Notes: generated by a model from the sequence alone, not told the origin. 23,826 nucleotides of DNA from an uncultured Collinsella sp. (GCA_900545165.1 UQYA01000020.1:1-23826); one strand, 5' to 3'. Positions 13,719 to 21,878 are shown, numbered from the stretch's first letter. Program-made: numbers and translations.

Positions 13719-14525
13719 CTACTCCTCCTCGAGGGCAGCGATGACCTCGTCGGTCATGTCCATGGTGCTGTAAACATCCTGGACGTCGTCGAGCTCCTCA
13801 AGACGGTCGATGAGGCGCTGGACCTTCTTGGCATCGGCGCCAGAAACCTCGGTCGGGGTGGTCGGAACCATGGTGGTCTCGGAGCCCTTGACCTGGACGC
13901 CCTGCTCCTCGAGCGCCTTGGAGACAGCCATAACGTCGTTGGCAGCAGTCCAGACGATCCACTCCTCGCCGGCGTCCTCGTAGTCCTCGCCACCGGCCTC
14001 GGCGATGGCCATCATGAACTCATCCTCGTCACCGGCAGCACCGTTGGCGATCAGGATCTCCTTCTTGGCGTTCTCGTCCAGGATCTCCTTGGCGACGACG
14101 ATCTGGCCCTTACGCTCAAACTGGAAGGCGACGGAGCCGGAGGTGCCCAGGTTGCCACCAGCGTGGGAGAAGGCGGAACGGACATCAGCGGCGGTACGGT
14201 TGCGGTTGTCGGTCAGGCAGTCGACGTAGACGGCGACACCGGCGGGACCGTAGCCCTCGTACACGATGTTCTCGTAGACGGCGGCGTCAGCACCCGAGCC
14301 AAATGCCTTGTCGATAGCGGACTTGATCTTGTCCTTGGGCATGGACTGAGCCTTGGCCTTGGCAACAGCAGCGGCGAGGCTGGCGTTGTTCTCGGGCAGC
14401 GGGTCGCCGCCGAGACGGGCAGCAACGGTGATGTTGCGGCTCAGCTTGGAGAAGAGGGCGGAACGCTTGGCGTCCTGCGCGCCCTTACGATGCTTGGTTG
14501 TGGCCCACTTAGAGTGTCCGGACAT
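13719..14525 (-). CDS. yebC: YebC/TACO1 family protein
   Basis: A 268-aa protein beginning MSGHSKWATTKHRKGAQDAKR, the hallmark of the YebC/TACO1 family. It continues with SMPKDKIKSAIDKAFG, YEGYGPAGVAVYVDCLTDNRNRTAADVRSAFSHAGGNLG and FERKGQIVV, all conserved. Family members act as DNA-binding regulators or, in more recent work, as ribosome-associated factors that help translation of difficult sequences such as proline runs. AGGAGA precedes the ATG. It is a single-gene unit with its own terminator. It is somewhat longer than the roughly 245-aa norm because of acidic stretches in the middle (GDEDEF, EDYEDAGEEW). The choice between DNA-binding and translation roles cannot be made from sequence. 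Confidence 0.97.
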   Translation of the reverse strand: MSGHSKWATTKHRKGAQDAKRSALFSKLSRNITVAARLGGDPLPENNASLAAAVAKAKAQSMPKDKIKSAIDKAFGSGADAAVYENIVYEGYGPAGVAVYVDCLTDNRNRTAADVRSAFSHAGGNLGTSGSVAFQFERKGQIVVAKEILDENAKKEILIANGAAGDEDEFMMAIAEAGGEDYEDAGEEWIVWTAANDVMAVSKALEEQGVQVKGSETTMVPTTPTEVSGADAKKVQRLIDRLEELDDVQDVYSTMDMTDEVIAALEEE

Positions 14526-14655
14526 ACGTGTCTCCTATCGGTTTCGACCTAAAGCCCAGCGCAGATGCTCGGGCAATATAAACAAACGTCGTTATGATAT
14601 ACCTACTGGCCTGCGAGATAAACCCCAAAATGAAGGCGTCGTGATGATGGCCCCT

Positions 14656-14688
14656 TTGGTGCAAAGAAACCTGACCTCAATGCACCAA
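14656..14688. repeat. Hairpin at the 3' end of the DUF6020-type gene (repeat family, divergent copy D)
   Basis: TTGGTGCA (14656-14663) pairs with TGCACCAA (14681-14688). The minus-strand loop reads TTGAGGTCAGGTTTCTT, similar to the AGGGACAGGTTTATT core of copy B at 16893-16931. It begins one base past the stop codon of the leftward gene and lacks a T-tract. Confidence 0.5.
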
Positions 14689-14689
14689 G

Positions 14690-16873
14690 TTAGAACCAGA
14701 GGAAGTCGCTGCGGGTGATCGTGGCACCGATGGCAAAAGGCATGCAGGCGATGACCGGGTACAGGTAGCGCATGTAGGTCGAGCCGTTACATGGACCGAT
14801 CAGGCACACGGCGAGCACGCCCAGCAGCGGTATCCAGATGGCCAGCGCGCGCCACGAATGGCGGCGCAACAGGTAAACCACCACGACGACCATGATCCAC
14901 ACATAGGTGGCCGAGCTCATGGTGAGCGAGATAAACGGGATGCGCTGCACCGCCACGCGGTACAGGTTAATCAGGTGGTCGCACCAGCGCACAACCTTGC
15001 TATCGACCGGATGGAAGTCAAAGTACTTGAGGTTATCGGGCTTCGCCATGATCTCGGCACTGCGCGCCGTGCTGTAGACCCACGCATCGCGAGCGCTCGG
15101 ATAGAAGTACCCATAGTAGTTATTGACGAGCGCCGAGATATAGCACTCGGGGTCCTTTTTGAACATCTGGGCCCACACCTCAAAATAGGCCTTGATGTCC
15201 TCCTGCGAGGCGTACTCATTGAAGCAGTTTTTGACGGCATCCGACTTGTCGGGGTTGTAGCGACGGCCCAGGTTCTCGTACTTAAGCACGCGATCGATCA
15301 CAGCGCGCTCCTCATCGGTCACCAAGCCGTCGCAGGGAGCTTCCACGATGGTGCCGTCCTCCTTAACCGTGGGGTTGACGCCCGAGTTGAGGCCATCGTG
15401 CTTTTGGACGAAGCGTGCCGTCTGTTGAAACGGAATCGAGAGGATCTCGCGCTTGGAGCCCGGCGTGATATCGTGCGCCGGCATAAATACCTTGGTGAAA
15501 TACATGTTGGAGACAAGGCAGAGCGCAAGCACTGCGAGCACGCCGACCCAGCGGAAGCGCGACGTGGCGCATGAGACCGTGGTGCCCATCTGCTTAGCCG
15601 CACGACGAGCGACATGTACATCCCAGGCGCAAAACGCCGCCGCAATCACGCAGGCCGCCAACGGAAAGACCAGGCCGCCGTTGCGCAAAAACGTGGAACC
15701 CATGGCACCCAGCACGAGCAACAGCCAGTCATGGCGCGCAAAGAGCACGGGCTTCTGTTCGCCCGCACGCTCGGCATTGGCATCGCGACGGGGTAGGCCA
15801 CATGCCACGAGCTTGACGGTCTGAACGAGCAGTACCAAAAACGCATCGGCAAAAAGTACATCTTTGGTCAGCAGCACCGCGTAGTTGGAGAACATCGGCA
15901 TAAACGCAAAGAACAGCAAGATGACGCCGCGGACCGGCAGGCTCACGCCCAGCTTGCGCAGCGACGATATGGAATAGGACATGCAGGCGGCGGTGATGAC
16001 GAATTGGGCACAAGTGTAGATGGCAAGGCCCGCATTGGCGCTGTTAAATAGCGAAAGCCCCAGCTGCACACACGAGCCGATGATGGCCGTGTGCACCACC
16101 GGATGATGTCCGTTGAGTAGCACGTTGGGGTTAAGCAGGCGTAGGTAATCGCTCGTGCCGTTGGGGTAGTTGAACCATTGGCGGACCTGCGCGCCCGTGT
16201 CTCCCATAAAGAGGCCGGGCAGCGAGGCGATAAGCGTGGGCGCCCAGACAATCATGAGCACAAGAAACGGCCCGACAAAGGGATGAACCGAGAGCACGGC
16301 GTGGACAACACGCCACACGCGGCCAAAATGCGCCTCCGAAAACGGAATGCGGCGGGAGCCCAACCAATCCAAAAACTCAAAAGCCAGATAGAAGGCCACA
16401 ATCGCCAGAAGCATCCAGCCCGCGCCACCAATCCAGGCGCAGATAACGCGTGCCTTGTCGCCCAGCACAATCTCAGCCGAATCGGTGAGGTCGTAGCTGC
16501 GGCCGAACACCATGCAGATGGCGAAGAACAGCGACGGCAGAATGATCGATGGACGCCAGGTGTCGCCACGGCCAAAGAACACGTAGCGAAACGGCAAGGT
16601 GAGCAGGCAGGCAAGTGCAAGCAGCATGACCGCGTCGGTATGGCCGGCAAACGAGAGGAGCACCTCGTAGCACACGTACAGCATGCCCGAGGCTTTGGGG
16701 TCAATCGCCAAGACTGCGTTGCTCGACACCGGGGCGGGATCGATGGAAAACGCCGTGGTCGCCAACAGCGCGAGCAAAAATGCGATGAGCGTCTGCTTGG
16801 CGGGGTAGCGCTTAAACCAGACGATGCGGGCAGCGTCGCGCGCAGCCGTTGTGGAGAGGTCGGAATCCTTCAC
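14690..16873 (-). CDS. DUF6020-type large polytopic membrane protein
   Basis: A 727-aa protein with many hydrophobic segments (at least ten, starting at about residue 27) and one long soluble stretch (about 470-620). Conserved-looking polar motifs lie between membrane spans: PGLFMGDTGAQVRQWFNYP, NGHHPVVHTAIIGS and LLTKDVLFADAF. This D...HHP...KD layout is what I recall for DUF6020 proteins and resembles GT-C glycosyltransferase-like membrane proteins, so a role in building a cell-surface polymer is possible (inference). The start is a GTG at 16873 with a weak AAAGG upstream. The gene sits downstream of lgt, separated by two hairpin repeats. Function not established. Confidence 0.8.
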   Translation of the reverse strand: MKDSDLSTTAARDAARIVWFKRYPAKQTLIAFLLALLATTAFSIDPAPVSSNAVLAIDPKASGMLYVCYEVLLSFAGHTDAVMLLALACLLTLPFRYVFFGRGDTWRPSIILPSLFFAICMVFGRSYDLTDSAEIVLGDKARVICAWIGGAGWMLLAIVAFYLAFEFLDWLGSRRIPFSEAHFGRVWRVVHAVLSVHPFVGPFLVLMIVWAPTLIASLPGLFMGDTGAQVRQWFNYPNGTSDYLRLLNPNVLLNGHHPVVHTAIIGSCVQLGLSLFNSANAGLAIYTCAQFVITAACMSYSISSLRKLGVSLPVRGVILLFFAFMPMFSNYAVLLTKDVLFADAFLVLLVQTVKLVACGLPRRDANAERAGEQKPVLFARHDWLLLVLGAMGSTFLRNGGLVFPLAACVIAAAFCAWDVHVARRAAKQMGTTVSCATSRFRWVGVLAVLALCLVSNMYFTKVFMPAHDITPGSKREILSIPFQQTARFVQKHDGLNSGVNPTVKEDGTIVEAPCDGLVTDEERAVIDRVLKYENLGRRYNPDKSDAVKNCFNEYASQEDIKAYFEVWAQMFKKDPECYISALVNNYYGYFYPSARDAWVYSTARSAEIMAKPDNLKYFDFHPVDSKVVRWCDHLINLYRVAVQRIPFISLTMSSATYVWIMVVVVVYLLRRHSWRALAIWIPLLGVLAVCLIGPCNGSTYMRYLYPVIACMPFAIGATITRSDFLWF

Positions 16874-16892
16874 AGTCCGAAAGCCTTTCTAG

Positions 16893-16931
16893 AAACCTGC
16901 CAAAAAGGGACAGGTTTATTTTGGCAGGTTT
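16893..16931. repeat. CCTGTYCC hairpin repeat, copy B
   Basis: AAACCTGCCAAAA (16893-16905) pairs perfectly with TTTTGGCAGGTTT (16919-16931) around the loop AGGGACAGGTTTA. Its flanks also match copy A at 12029-12072 in reverse orientation. It lies about 20 bases upstream of the GTG start of the DUF6020-type gene, and so probably in that gene's leader. Confidence 0.75.
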
Positions 16932-16972
16932 TATCTGGGGAAACGTTACGGTTCTGTCATCGTTGCCCAGCG

Positions 16973-17009
16973 AACCACCACAAAGGTGCCTGTTCACTTT
17001 TTGGTGGTT
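16973..17009. repeat. CCTGTTC hairpin repeat, copy C
   Basis: AACCACCA (16973-16980) pairs with TGGTGGTT (17002-17009). The loop contains AAAGGTGCCTGTTCACTTT, which carries the same CCTGT core with A- and T-rich shoulders. It overlaps the stop codon of lgt (17008-17010), and so could serve as that gene's 3' end. Confidence 0.65.
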
Positions 17010-17829
17010 AAGCGTCGAGGTAGATGCGCTGGGGTTGGTTGCGGCGACGAGCAAAGATGATGAGCGCCAGGCCCGCGATTACGAGCGGCAGACTCAGCAG
17101 CTGACCCATGGTGATGACGCCACCCAGCAGATAGCCCAGCTGCGCATCGGGCACGCGCACAAACTCAATCAAAAAGCGAACGATGCCGTAACCCATCACA
17201 AAGACGCCCATAAACGTGCCTTGGGGCAGTAGCGGCTTTTTGCGGCTGAGCACCTGCAGAATGCAAAAGAGCACAATACCCTCGAGGAATGCCTCGTAGA
17301 GCTGGGAGGGATGGCGCGGCATATCGCCCGCGGTGCCGCCAAAGATCACGCCCCAGGGCAGATCGGTCGGCTTGCCCCACAGCTCGCCGTTGACAAAGTT
17401 GGCGCAGCGTCCCAGACATAAGGCCAGCGGAGCACCGATAACGGCAAGGTCGGCGATGGTCCAGGCGTCGAGCTTGTACATGCGGCACACGAGCACGCCG
17501 CCGATGATGCCGCCCACCAGGCCGCCATGGAAGCTCATGCCGCCTTCATTGGTAGCAAAGATCTCGAGCGGATGCGCCCAGTAGTAGCCGTCGCCGTAAA
17601 AGATGACGTAGAACAGGCGGGCGCCAATGATAAGGCCAAAGACCACGCCGACCACGACACTCGTAAGGTCGTCAATCGTGATGTTAAAGCCCCAGCGACG
17701 CTGCGTGCGGTACATGACGACCGCCGTGAGCAGAGCTCCGACCACATAGGCCAAGCCGTACCAGTAGATGGTGATGGGCCCCGCCGAGATGGCGACGGGA
17801 TCAAGCATATGGTAGAGGTCGTTGAGCAT
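17008..17829 (-). CDS. lgt: Prolipoprotein diacylglyceryl transferase Lgt
   Basis: Membrane enzyme that transfers diacylglycerol from phosphatidylglycerol to the lipobox cysteine of prolipoproteins, the first step of lipoprotein maturation. The protein is 273 aa with about seven membrane segments. Signature pieces are IYWYGLAYVVG near the start, GARLFYVIFY, GGMSFHGGLVGG (H101, matching the E. coli essential histidine), LGRCANFVNGELWGKPTD (R141, matching the essential arginine), PRHPSQLYEA, and FLIEFVRVPDAQLG near the C-terminus. ATG 17829 has AGGGGGA upstream; a longer frame to 17889 adds no family-like residues. Complete and ordinary. A hairpin repeat overlaps its stop. Confidence 0.97.
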   Translation of the reverse strand: MLNDLYHMLDPVAISAGPITIYWYGLAYVVGALLTAVVMYRTQRRWGFNITIDDLTSVVVGVVFGLIIGARLFYVIFYGDGYYWAHPLEIFATNEGGMSFHGGLVGGIIGGVLVCRMYKLDAWTIADLAVIGAPLALCLGRCANFVNGELWGKPTDLPWGVIFGGTAGDMPRHPSQLYEAFLEGIVLFCILQVLSRKKPLLPQGTFMGVFVMGYGIVRFLIEFVRVPDAQLGYLLGGVITMGQLLSLPLVIAGLALIIFARRRNQPQRIYLDA

Positions 17830-17856
17830 ATCGGTCCCCCTGCTCCCTACATACAA

Positions 17857-17889
17857 ATGCGGCCGCGGGCCTTGCGCTCGCAGCCGCAT
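17857..17889 (-). terminator. Probable terminator of the NifU-domain gene
   Basis: On the minus strand ATGCGGC (17889-17883) pairs with GCCGCAT (17863-17857) with inner GC pairing, followed by TTGTATG. It lies about 50 bases after the gene's stop codon and before the lgt start. Confidence 0.6.
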
Positions 17890-17938
17890 ATTTGGGCGTG
17901 ACGTCTATGCGGAGCATGTCGTCCGCAGCTTTCGCATC

Positions 17939-18217
17939 TTAGAACGGCGCGTACTCGTCGTACAGGTCCTCGGCCTCGCCGGAAGCATTGACCTGCTCGA
18001 CGCGGGTAACGCCGGGCACATGCTCCTTCAGGATGCGCTCGATGCCCATGGAAAGGGTCAGCGAGCTCATGGGGCAGCCGGCGCAGGCGCCCTGCAGTTC
18101 CAGCTTGACGACGCCCTCGTCGTCGACGCCCACATACTCCATATCGCCGCCGTCGGCCTGCAGGTTGGGGCGAATCTCTTCAAGAACCTTCTTAAGCAGC
18201 TCTTCGTTAACAGCCAC
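17939..18217 (-). CDS. NifU C-terminal-domain Fe-S cluster scaffold (Nfu type)
   Basis: A 92-aa stand-alone NifU C-terminal domain. LLKKVLEEIRPNLQADGGDMEYVGV and the cluster-binding CAGCP (C45, C48) followed by SSLTLSMGIERILKEHVPGVTRV are the complete family signature. Such proteins bind a [4Fe-4S] cluster between two subunits and pass it to apoproteins. The start is GTG 18217 with AAGGAG 7 bases upstream. No SUF or ISC genes are within the window, so partners lie elsewhere. A GC-rich 16-bp palindrome sits just upstream. Complete, normal length. Confidence 0.95.
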   Translation of the reverse strand: MAVNEELLKKVLEEIRPNLQADGGDMEYVGVDDEGVVKLELQGACAGCPMSSLTLSMGIERILKEHVPGVTRVEQVNASGEAEDLYDEYAPF

Positions 18218-18239
18218 AGGGGCTCCTTTCTCACAATAA

Positions 18240-18255
18240 CGCGGGCACGCCCGCG
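18240..18255 (-). terminator. Palindrome upstream of the NifU-domain gene, possible dCMP deaminase terminator
   Basis: CGCGGGC (18240-18246) and GCCCGCG (18249-18255) form a compact hairpin; on the minus strand it is followed by TTATTGTG. The T-tract is poor, and it lies 130 bases after the dCMP deaminase stop, so it may instead be a leader structure of the NifU-domain gene. Confidence 0.35.
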
Positions 18256-18387
18256 GACAGAAGCTATGTTACTACAGCCATGTACCCGCTCACGAGCCGT
18301 CCATGCGCGCAGACGCGACTTTCACGAGTAGTCAATTTGGGACGGGGCTCTTTTGGCTGTTTTGCCGCCAGCTGGCGTTGGCACGCG

Positions 18388-18912
18388 CTACTGCTGAGCC
18401 TGTCCCCCGGTACCAATCTGGACATCGACGATGACCTGGCGGTAGCTGATGCCACAGGAGTCGAGGATGCGGCGGCTGATGCGTCCGTCATCGGTGTCGG
18501 CGTACTTGTTGTCCAGGTAGACGACCTCGCCCACGCCCACCTGAGCCAAAATCTTGGCGCAGTCGTGGCACGGGAACAGCGTGACGTAGACCGTGGAACC
18601 CTCGAGGTCCTTGAGCGAGCCACGGTAGTTGAGCACGGCGTTGGCCTCGGCATGGACCACGTAGTTGTGCTTGTCCTGCAGCGGGTCGTCGCTCGTACCC
18701 CACGGAAAAAAGTCGTCGTTGAGCGCCGAGGGTGTACCGTTGTAGCCCACCGAAAGGATGCGGTGGTTGGTGTTGGCGATGCACGCACCCACCTGCGTGT
18801 TGGGGTCCTTGCTGCGGCGCTGCGCGGCGATGGCCACGCTCATAAAGAACTCGTCCCAGCTAATGACGTCCAGGCGCTTGCCTGACGAAGTTTGATGAAG
18901 ATCGTCCGACAT
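18388..18912 (-). CDS. comEB: dCMP deaminase (ComEB type)
   Basis: A 174-aa zinc cytidine/deoxycytidylate deaminase-fold protein that makes dUMP from dCMP for thymidylate synthesis. Catalytic motif HAEANAVLNY (H88, E90) and zinc-binding TLFPCHDCAK (C115, C118) are intact. The N-terminal WDEFFMSVAIAAQRRSKDPNTQVGACI and SVGYNGTPSALNDDFFPW are typical of dCMP deaminases. I chose ATG 18912 because GGAGGT lies just upstream and because the probable -10 box (18952-18947) puts the transcript start after the alternative ATG at 18948. The end of the gene contains a CCTGTCCCCC stretch like the intergenic repeats, which may be chance. The gene is a single unit. Confidence 0.95.
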   Translation of the reverse strand: MSDDLHQTSSGKRLDVISWDEFFMSVAIAAQRRSKDPNTQVGACIANTNHRILSVGYNGTPSALNDDFFPWGTSDDPLQDKHNYVVHAEANAVLNYRGSLKDLEGSTVYVTLFPCHDCAKILAQVGVGEVVYLDNKYADTDDGRISRRILDSCGISYRQVIVDVQIGTGGQAQQ

Positions 18913-18946
18913 GGCAGACACCTCCGTAATCGCAATAGTTTGACCC

Positions 18947-18952
18947 ATTGTA
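18947..18952 (-). promoter_or_regulatory. -10 box of the dCMP deaminase gene
   Basis: TACAAT on the minus strand, giving a start near 18940 and a leader of about 28 bases. The -35 region is a poor match. It helps to exclude the longer start at 18948. Confidence 0.4.
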
Positions 18953-18996
18953 GCAGGTGAAAGGTGGAGGCGTTTGTCCCACCGGCGCCCTCACTT

Positions 18997-19848
18997 TTAC
19001 ACGCGGCGGGGCTTTTGGTTGATGCGGTGCAGCTCGGCGAGACCCCGCAGCGTCAGTGCGTCGTCTACCGTCAGGCTGTGGCCGACCAACGCCGCGAGCG
19101 CCTCGGCATCGTCGCCGGTAATGACGATGGGCACGCTGCCCTCGCCCGCTGCCTTGGTCGAGCGCATCTCGGCAAGCACCATGTCGAGCATGCCGTCGAT
19201 GCGGGCTACCTCGCCCAAGACCACGCCCGAGCGCATGGCCTCGCGCGTGTTGCGACCGATCACATGCGTTGGCGCCGAGGGCTCAACCTGGGGTAGGCGC
19301 GCTGCTGCCGCCGAAAGCGAGCGGGCGCCAAGTGCCAGACCCGGCGCGATGACGCCGCCGACAAAGGCTCCGTGCGCATCGATGACCTCGATATTGGTCG
19401 TAGTGCCCAGGTCGATCACGATGCACGGAGAGCCGTAGACGGCACGGGCCGCCACGGCGTCGGCGATGCGGTCGGGACCGATCTCTGCTGGATCGTCGTA
19501 GTGCACGGGCATGCCGGTCTTGAGGCCCGGCCCCACGGTGAGCACGCGCCCCGTGCAGGTGCGGGAAAGCGCCGCCTTCCACGGGCGCTCGAGCGCCGGC
19601 ACCACGCAGCTTAGCACGGCAGCCGTGGGCACAAGTGTGCCCGGCATGCCCGCATCGGCCGCTAGCGCGGCCATGACTTGAGCGAGACGCATGCGCGCCT
19701 CGTCTGCTGTGATGCTCGACGGCGTGGTGATCTCGCACGTCGCAAGCGGGCATTCCTGCGCCGCGCCCGAATCCTCGGCAAACAGGCCAAAGCGAATGAA
19801 CGTGTTGCCCACGTCGACCGTCAATATATATGCGCACCCATTAAGCAT
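18997..19848 (-). CDS. coaX: Type III pantothenate kinase CoaX
   Basis: A 283-aa ASKHA-fold kinase that phosphorylates pantothenate in the first step of coenzyme A synthesis. Motifs are LTVDVGNTFIRFGLF (D12), GPDRIADAVAARAVYG (124-139), the second phosphate motif IVIDLGTTTNIEVID (D146), and GGVIAPGLALGARSL. The order and spacing are those of CoaX. The usual DIGNT-N/T motif is DVGNTF here, and the usual DFGTATT is DLGTTTN; both keep the key Asp and Gly. AAAGGAG precedes ATG 19848; a longer frame to 19902 has no support. It diverges from the OPT transporter gene over a 192-base gap. Confidence 0.95.
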   Translation of the reverse strand: MLNGCAYILTVDVGNTFIRFGLFAEDSGAAQECPLATCEITTPSSITADEARMRLAQVMAALAADAGMPGTLVPTAAVLSCVVPALERPWKAALSRTCTGRVLTVGPGLKTGMPVHYDDPAEIGPDRIADAVAARAVYGSPCIVIDLGTTTNIEVIDAHGAFVGGVIAPGLALGARSLSAAAARLPQVEPSAPTHVIGRNTREAMRSGVVLGEVARIDGMLDMVLAEMRSTKAAGEGSVPIVITGDDAEALAALVGHSLTVDDALTLRGLAELHRINQKPRRV

Positions 19849-19875
19849 CGTCGGCGCTCCTTTCGTCTGCCCAGC

Positions 19876-19930
19876 AGTATATCGCCTACCTAAACCAGTC
19901 ATCCCGAAATGACTAGCTTGCGGTTATACT
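19876..19930. promoter_or_regulatory. Divergent coaX/OPT promoter region with inverted repeat
   Basis: Both directions have TATACT as a likely -10 box: 19881-19876 for coaX (minus) and 19925-19930 for the transporter (plus). Between them AGTCAT (19897-19902) and ATGACT (19909-19914) form an inverted repeat with a 6-base spacer, covering the -35 positions of both. No good -35 boxes were seen, so an activator or repressor site is plausible. Confidence 0.4.
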
Positions 19931-20040
19931 GGTGCGCGGTCGCGCGCGAGCTCACGCGGCGGCCCTTGGTAACCCGACTTCCCGCGCCGTATCCGTAGCG
20001 GCGCTCCCGGGGGAAGCGGATATACGCAAAGGAGTTTTAT

Positions 20041-21744
20041 ATGAGCAATCCCTCGAACCGCGCCTCGATGCGCGGGCAACTCACGCTGCGCGGCGGCGTC
20101 ATCGGCGTCCTTGGCTGCGTGATCATCACGGCAAGCTCGGCCTATACCGCCCTCAAGATGGGCGCCCTCCCCTGGCCGATCATTTTCGCTGCCGTCATTT
20201 CGCTGTTCTTCCTGAAGCTCATGGGCAACGCCAGCCTCAACGAGGCCAACGTCACCCACACCATCATGTCTGCGGGCGCCATGGTCGCCGGCGGCCTGGC
20301 GTTTACCATCCCGGGCGCCTGGATGTTGGGCTATGCCGACCAGATCAGCTGGCTCGACATGTTTATCGTGGCGCTCGCCGGCACCATCTTGGGCCTTCTG
20401 GCGACAGCGCTCATCCATCGTCACTTTATCGTGGACGCCGCGCTTGAGTTCCCCACCGGCAACGCCGCAGCTCAGACCCTGCGCGCGACCGAGGCCGGCG
20501 GCAAGACCGGCAAGCAGCTCTTTGGCTCCATGGCCATCGCCGGCATCTACAGCGTGCTGCGCGATGCTCTGGGCATTGTGCCCAGTATGCTGTGCACGCT
20601 CAATATCCCCGGCGTGACCTTTGCCATCTACAACTCGCCCATGCTGCTGTCCATCGGCTTCCTCGTGGGCTTCGCCCCCGTCGCCTTCTGGTTTGCCGGC
20701 GCGCTGCTGGGCAACTTTGGCATCATCGTTGGCGGCACCGCTGCTGGCCTGTTCGATATTGTGACCGCGCAGGGTATCGTCAAATCCCTCGGTATGGGTC
20801 TTATGATGGGCTTTGGCGTCGCCGTCGTCCTTAAGGACATCCTGCCGCAGGTCGCCGGTATCGTCCGTGGCCTCGCCGCCGACAGCTCCACCGACACCGA
20901 CGAGCAGTCGCTTATCTCGGGCTCGCTTAAGCTCGACGCCGGCATCATCGGCCTGGGCACCGCAGCCATCGCTGTGATCGTTGCCATCGCGCTCGACCTC
21001 GGTCCCGTCCCGGCCGTCATCGTCACACTGTTTACCTTTGTCACCACCATCATGAGCGCACAGAGCTGCGGCCAGACGGGTATCGACCCCATGGAAATCT
21101 TTGGCCTCATCGTCATGCTCATCGTGGCAGCCTTCGCGCAGCTCGCGCAGGTCAAGCTGTTCTTTATCGCCGGCGTCGTGGCCGTGGCGTGCGGCCTTGC
21201 GGGCGACGTCATGAACGACTTTAAGGCCGGCGCCGTGCTGGGCACCAACCCACGCGCACAGTGGGTCGGCCAGGCCATCGGCGGCATCGTGGGCGCCCTG
21301 GTCGCTGCCGCCGTCATGGTCGCGCTCGTCACCGCCTATGGTCCGGACGCCTTCGGCCCCGACAAGAGCTTTGTGGCCGCGCAGGCAAGCGTGGTCGCCA
21401 CCATGGTCTCGGGCATCCCGAGCGTGCCGTGGTTTGCGGGCGGCTTTATCGCCGGCATCATCATGTACTGGCTCGGCATTCCGGCCATGATGATCGGTCT
21501 GGGCGTGTACCTGCCGTTCTACATGTCGCTCACGGCCTTCTTGGGCTCCTGCGTTAAGCTCGCCTACGACAAGTGGGCCGCACACCGCGACGCCGAGGCC
21601 GGTCTTTCGGACGAGGAAAAGGCCGCCAAGGACGCCGCCTTCCAGGAGCAGGGCTTGGTCGTTGCCAGCGGCCTGCTGGGCGGCGAGTCCATCGTCGGCG
21701 TTATCCTGGCGTTTGTCTCTGTTGGCTTGAGCCTGCTGGGCTAA
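20041..21744 (+). CDS. OPT-family oligopeptide transporter
   Basis: A 567-aa polytopic membrane protein of the oligopeptide transporter (OPT) family. The start (MRGQLTLRGGVIGVLGCVIITASSAYTALKMGALPWPIIFAAVISLFFLKLMG) and NEANVTHTIMSAGAMVAGGLAFTIPGAWMLG match the family's N-terminal core. HFIVDAALEFPTGNAAAQTLRATEAGGKTGKQLFGSM is the conserved loop. About fifteen hydrophobic segments follow. OPT proteins import small peptides, or metal chelates in some branches, using the proton gradient. AAGGAG lies 7 bases before the ATG. It is a single gene, ended by a strong terminator. At 567 aa it is shorter than many bacterial members, but both ends look intact. Substrate is unknown; the M20 and YtcJ-type hydrolases are too far away to link it by operon. 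Confidence 0.93.
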   Translation: MSNPSNRASMRGQLTLRGGVIGVLGCVIITASSAYTALKMGALPWPIIFAAVISLFFLKLMGNASLNEANVTHTIMSAGAMVAGGLAFTIPGAWMLGYADQISWLDMFIVALAGTILGLLATALIHRHFIVDAALEFPTGNAAAQTLRATEAGGKTGKQLFGSMAIAGIYSVLRDALGIVPSMLCTLNIPGVTFAIYNSPMLLSIGFLVGFAPVAFWFAGALLGNFGIIVGGTAAGLFDIVTAQGIVKSLGMGLMMGFGVAVVLKDILPQVAGIVRGLAADSSTDTDEQSLISGSLKLDAGIIGLGTAAIAVIVAIALDLGPVPAVIVTLFTFVTTIMSAQSCGQTGIDPMEIFGLIVMLIVAAFAQLAQVKLFFIAGVVAVACGLAGDVMNDFKAGAVLGTNPRAQWVGQAIGGIVGALVAAAVMVALVTAYGPDAFGPDKSFVAAQASVVATMVSGIPSVPWFAGGFIAGIIMYWLGIPAMMIGLGVYLPFYMSLTAFLGSCVKLAYDKWAAHRDAEAGLSDEEKAAKDAAFQEQGLVVASGLLGGESIVGVILAFVSVGLSLLG

Positions 21745-21785
21745 GTCGAGCGGCCGCTCGACGGCAACCATATCGCCTACGGCTT

Positions 21786-21825
21786 GCCCGGTCGGTAGCT
21801 TTCGCGGCTGCCGACCGGGCTTTTT
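21786..21825 (+). terminator. Terminator of the OPT transporter gene
   Basis: GCCCGGTCGG (21786-21795) pairs with CCGACCGGGC (21811-21820), with an inner AGC/GCT pair, followed by TTTTT (21821-21825). A perfect 14-bp palindrome CGAGCGGCCGCTCG lies upstream at 21747-21760, just past the stop codon. Confidence 0.92.
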
Positions 21826-21841
21826 GATATCGAAACAAAGA

Positions 21842-21878
21842 AAGGCCGGCACGCTGCGTTTAACAGCGCGCCGGCCTT
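21842..21878 (-). terminator. Terminator of the CAP-domain surface protein gene
   Basis: On the minus strand AAGGCCGGC (21878-21870) pairs with GCCGGCCTT (21850-21842) and CGCTG pairs with CAGCG within, followed by TCTTTGTTTC. It lies about 70 bases past the stop codon. Confidence 0.85.

Noticed and set aside
18395..18420. CCTGTCCCCC inside the end of the dCMP deaminase gene as another repeat copy
   Set aside because: No hairpin arms surround it and it is explained as coding sequence; probably chance in GC-rich DNA.
19924..21852. A 642-codon minus-strand frame over the OPT transporter
   Set aside because: Antisense to a transporter with clear family motifs, and its translation is His/Asp/Gly-rich low complexity.
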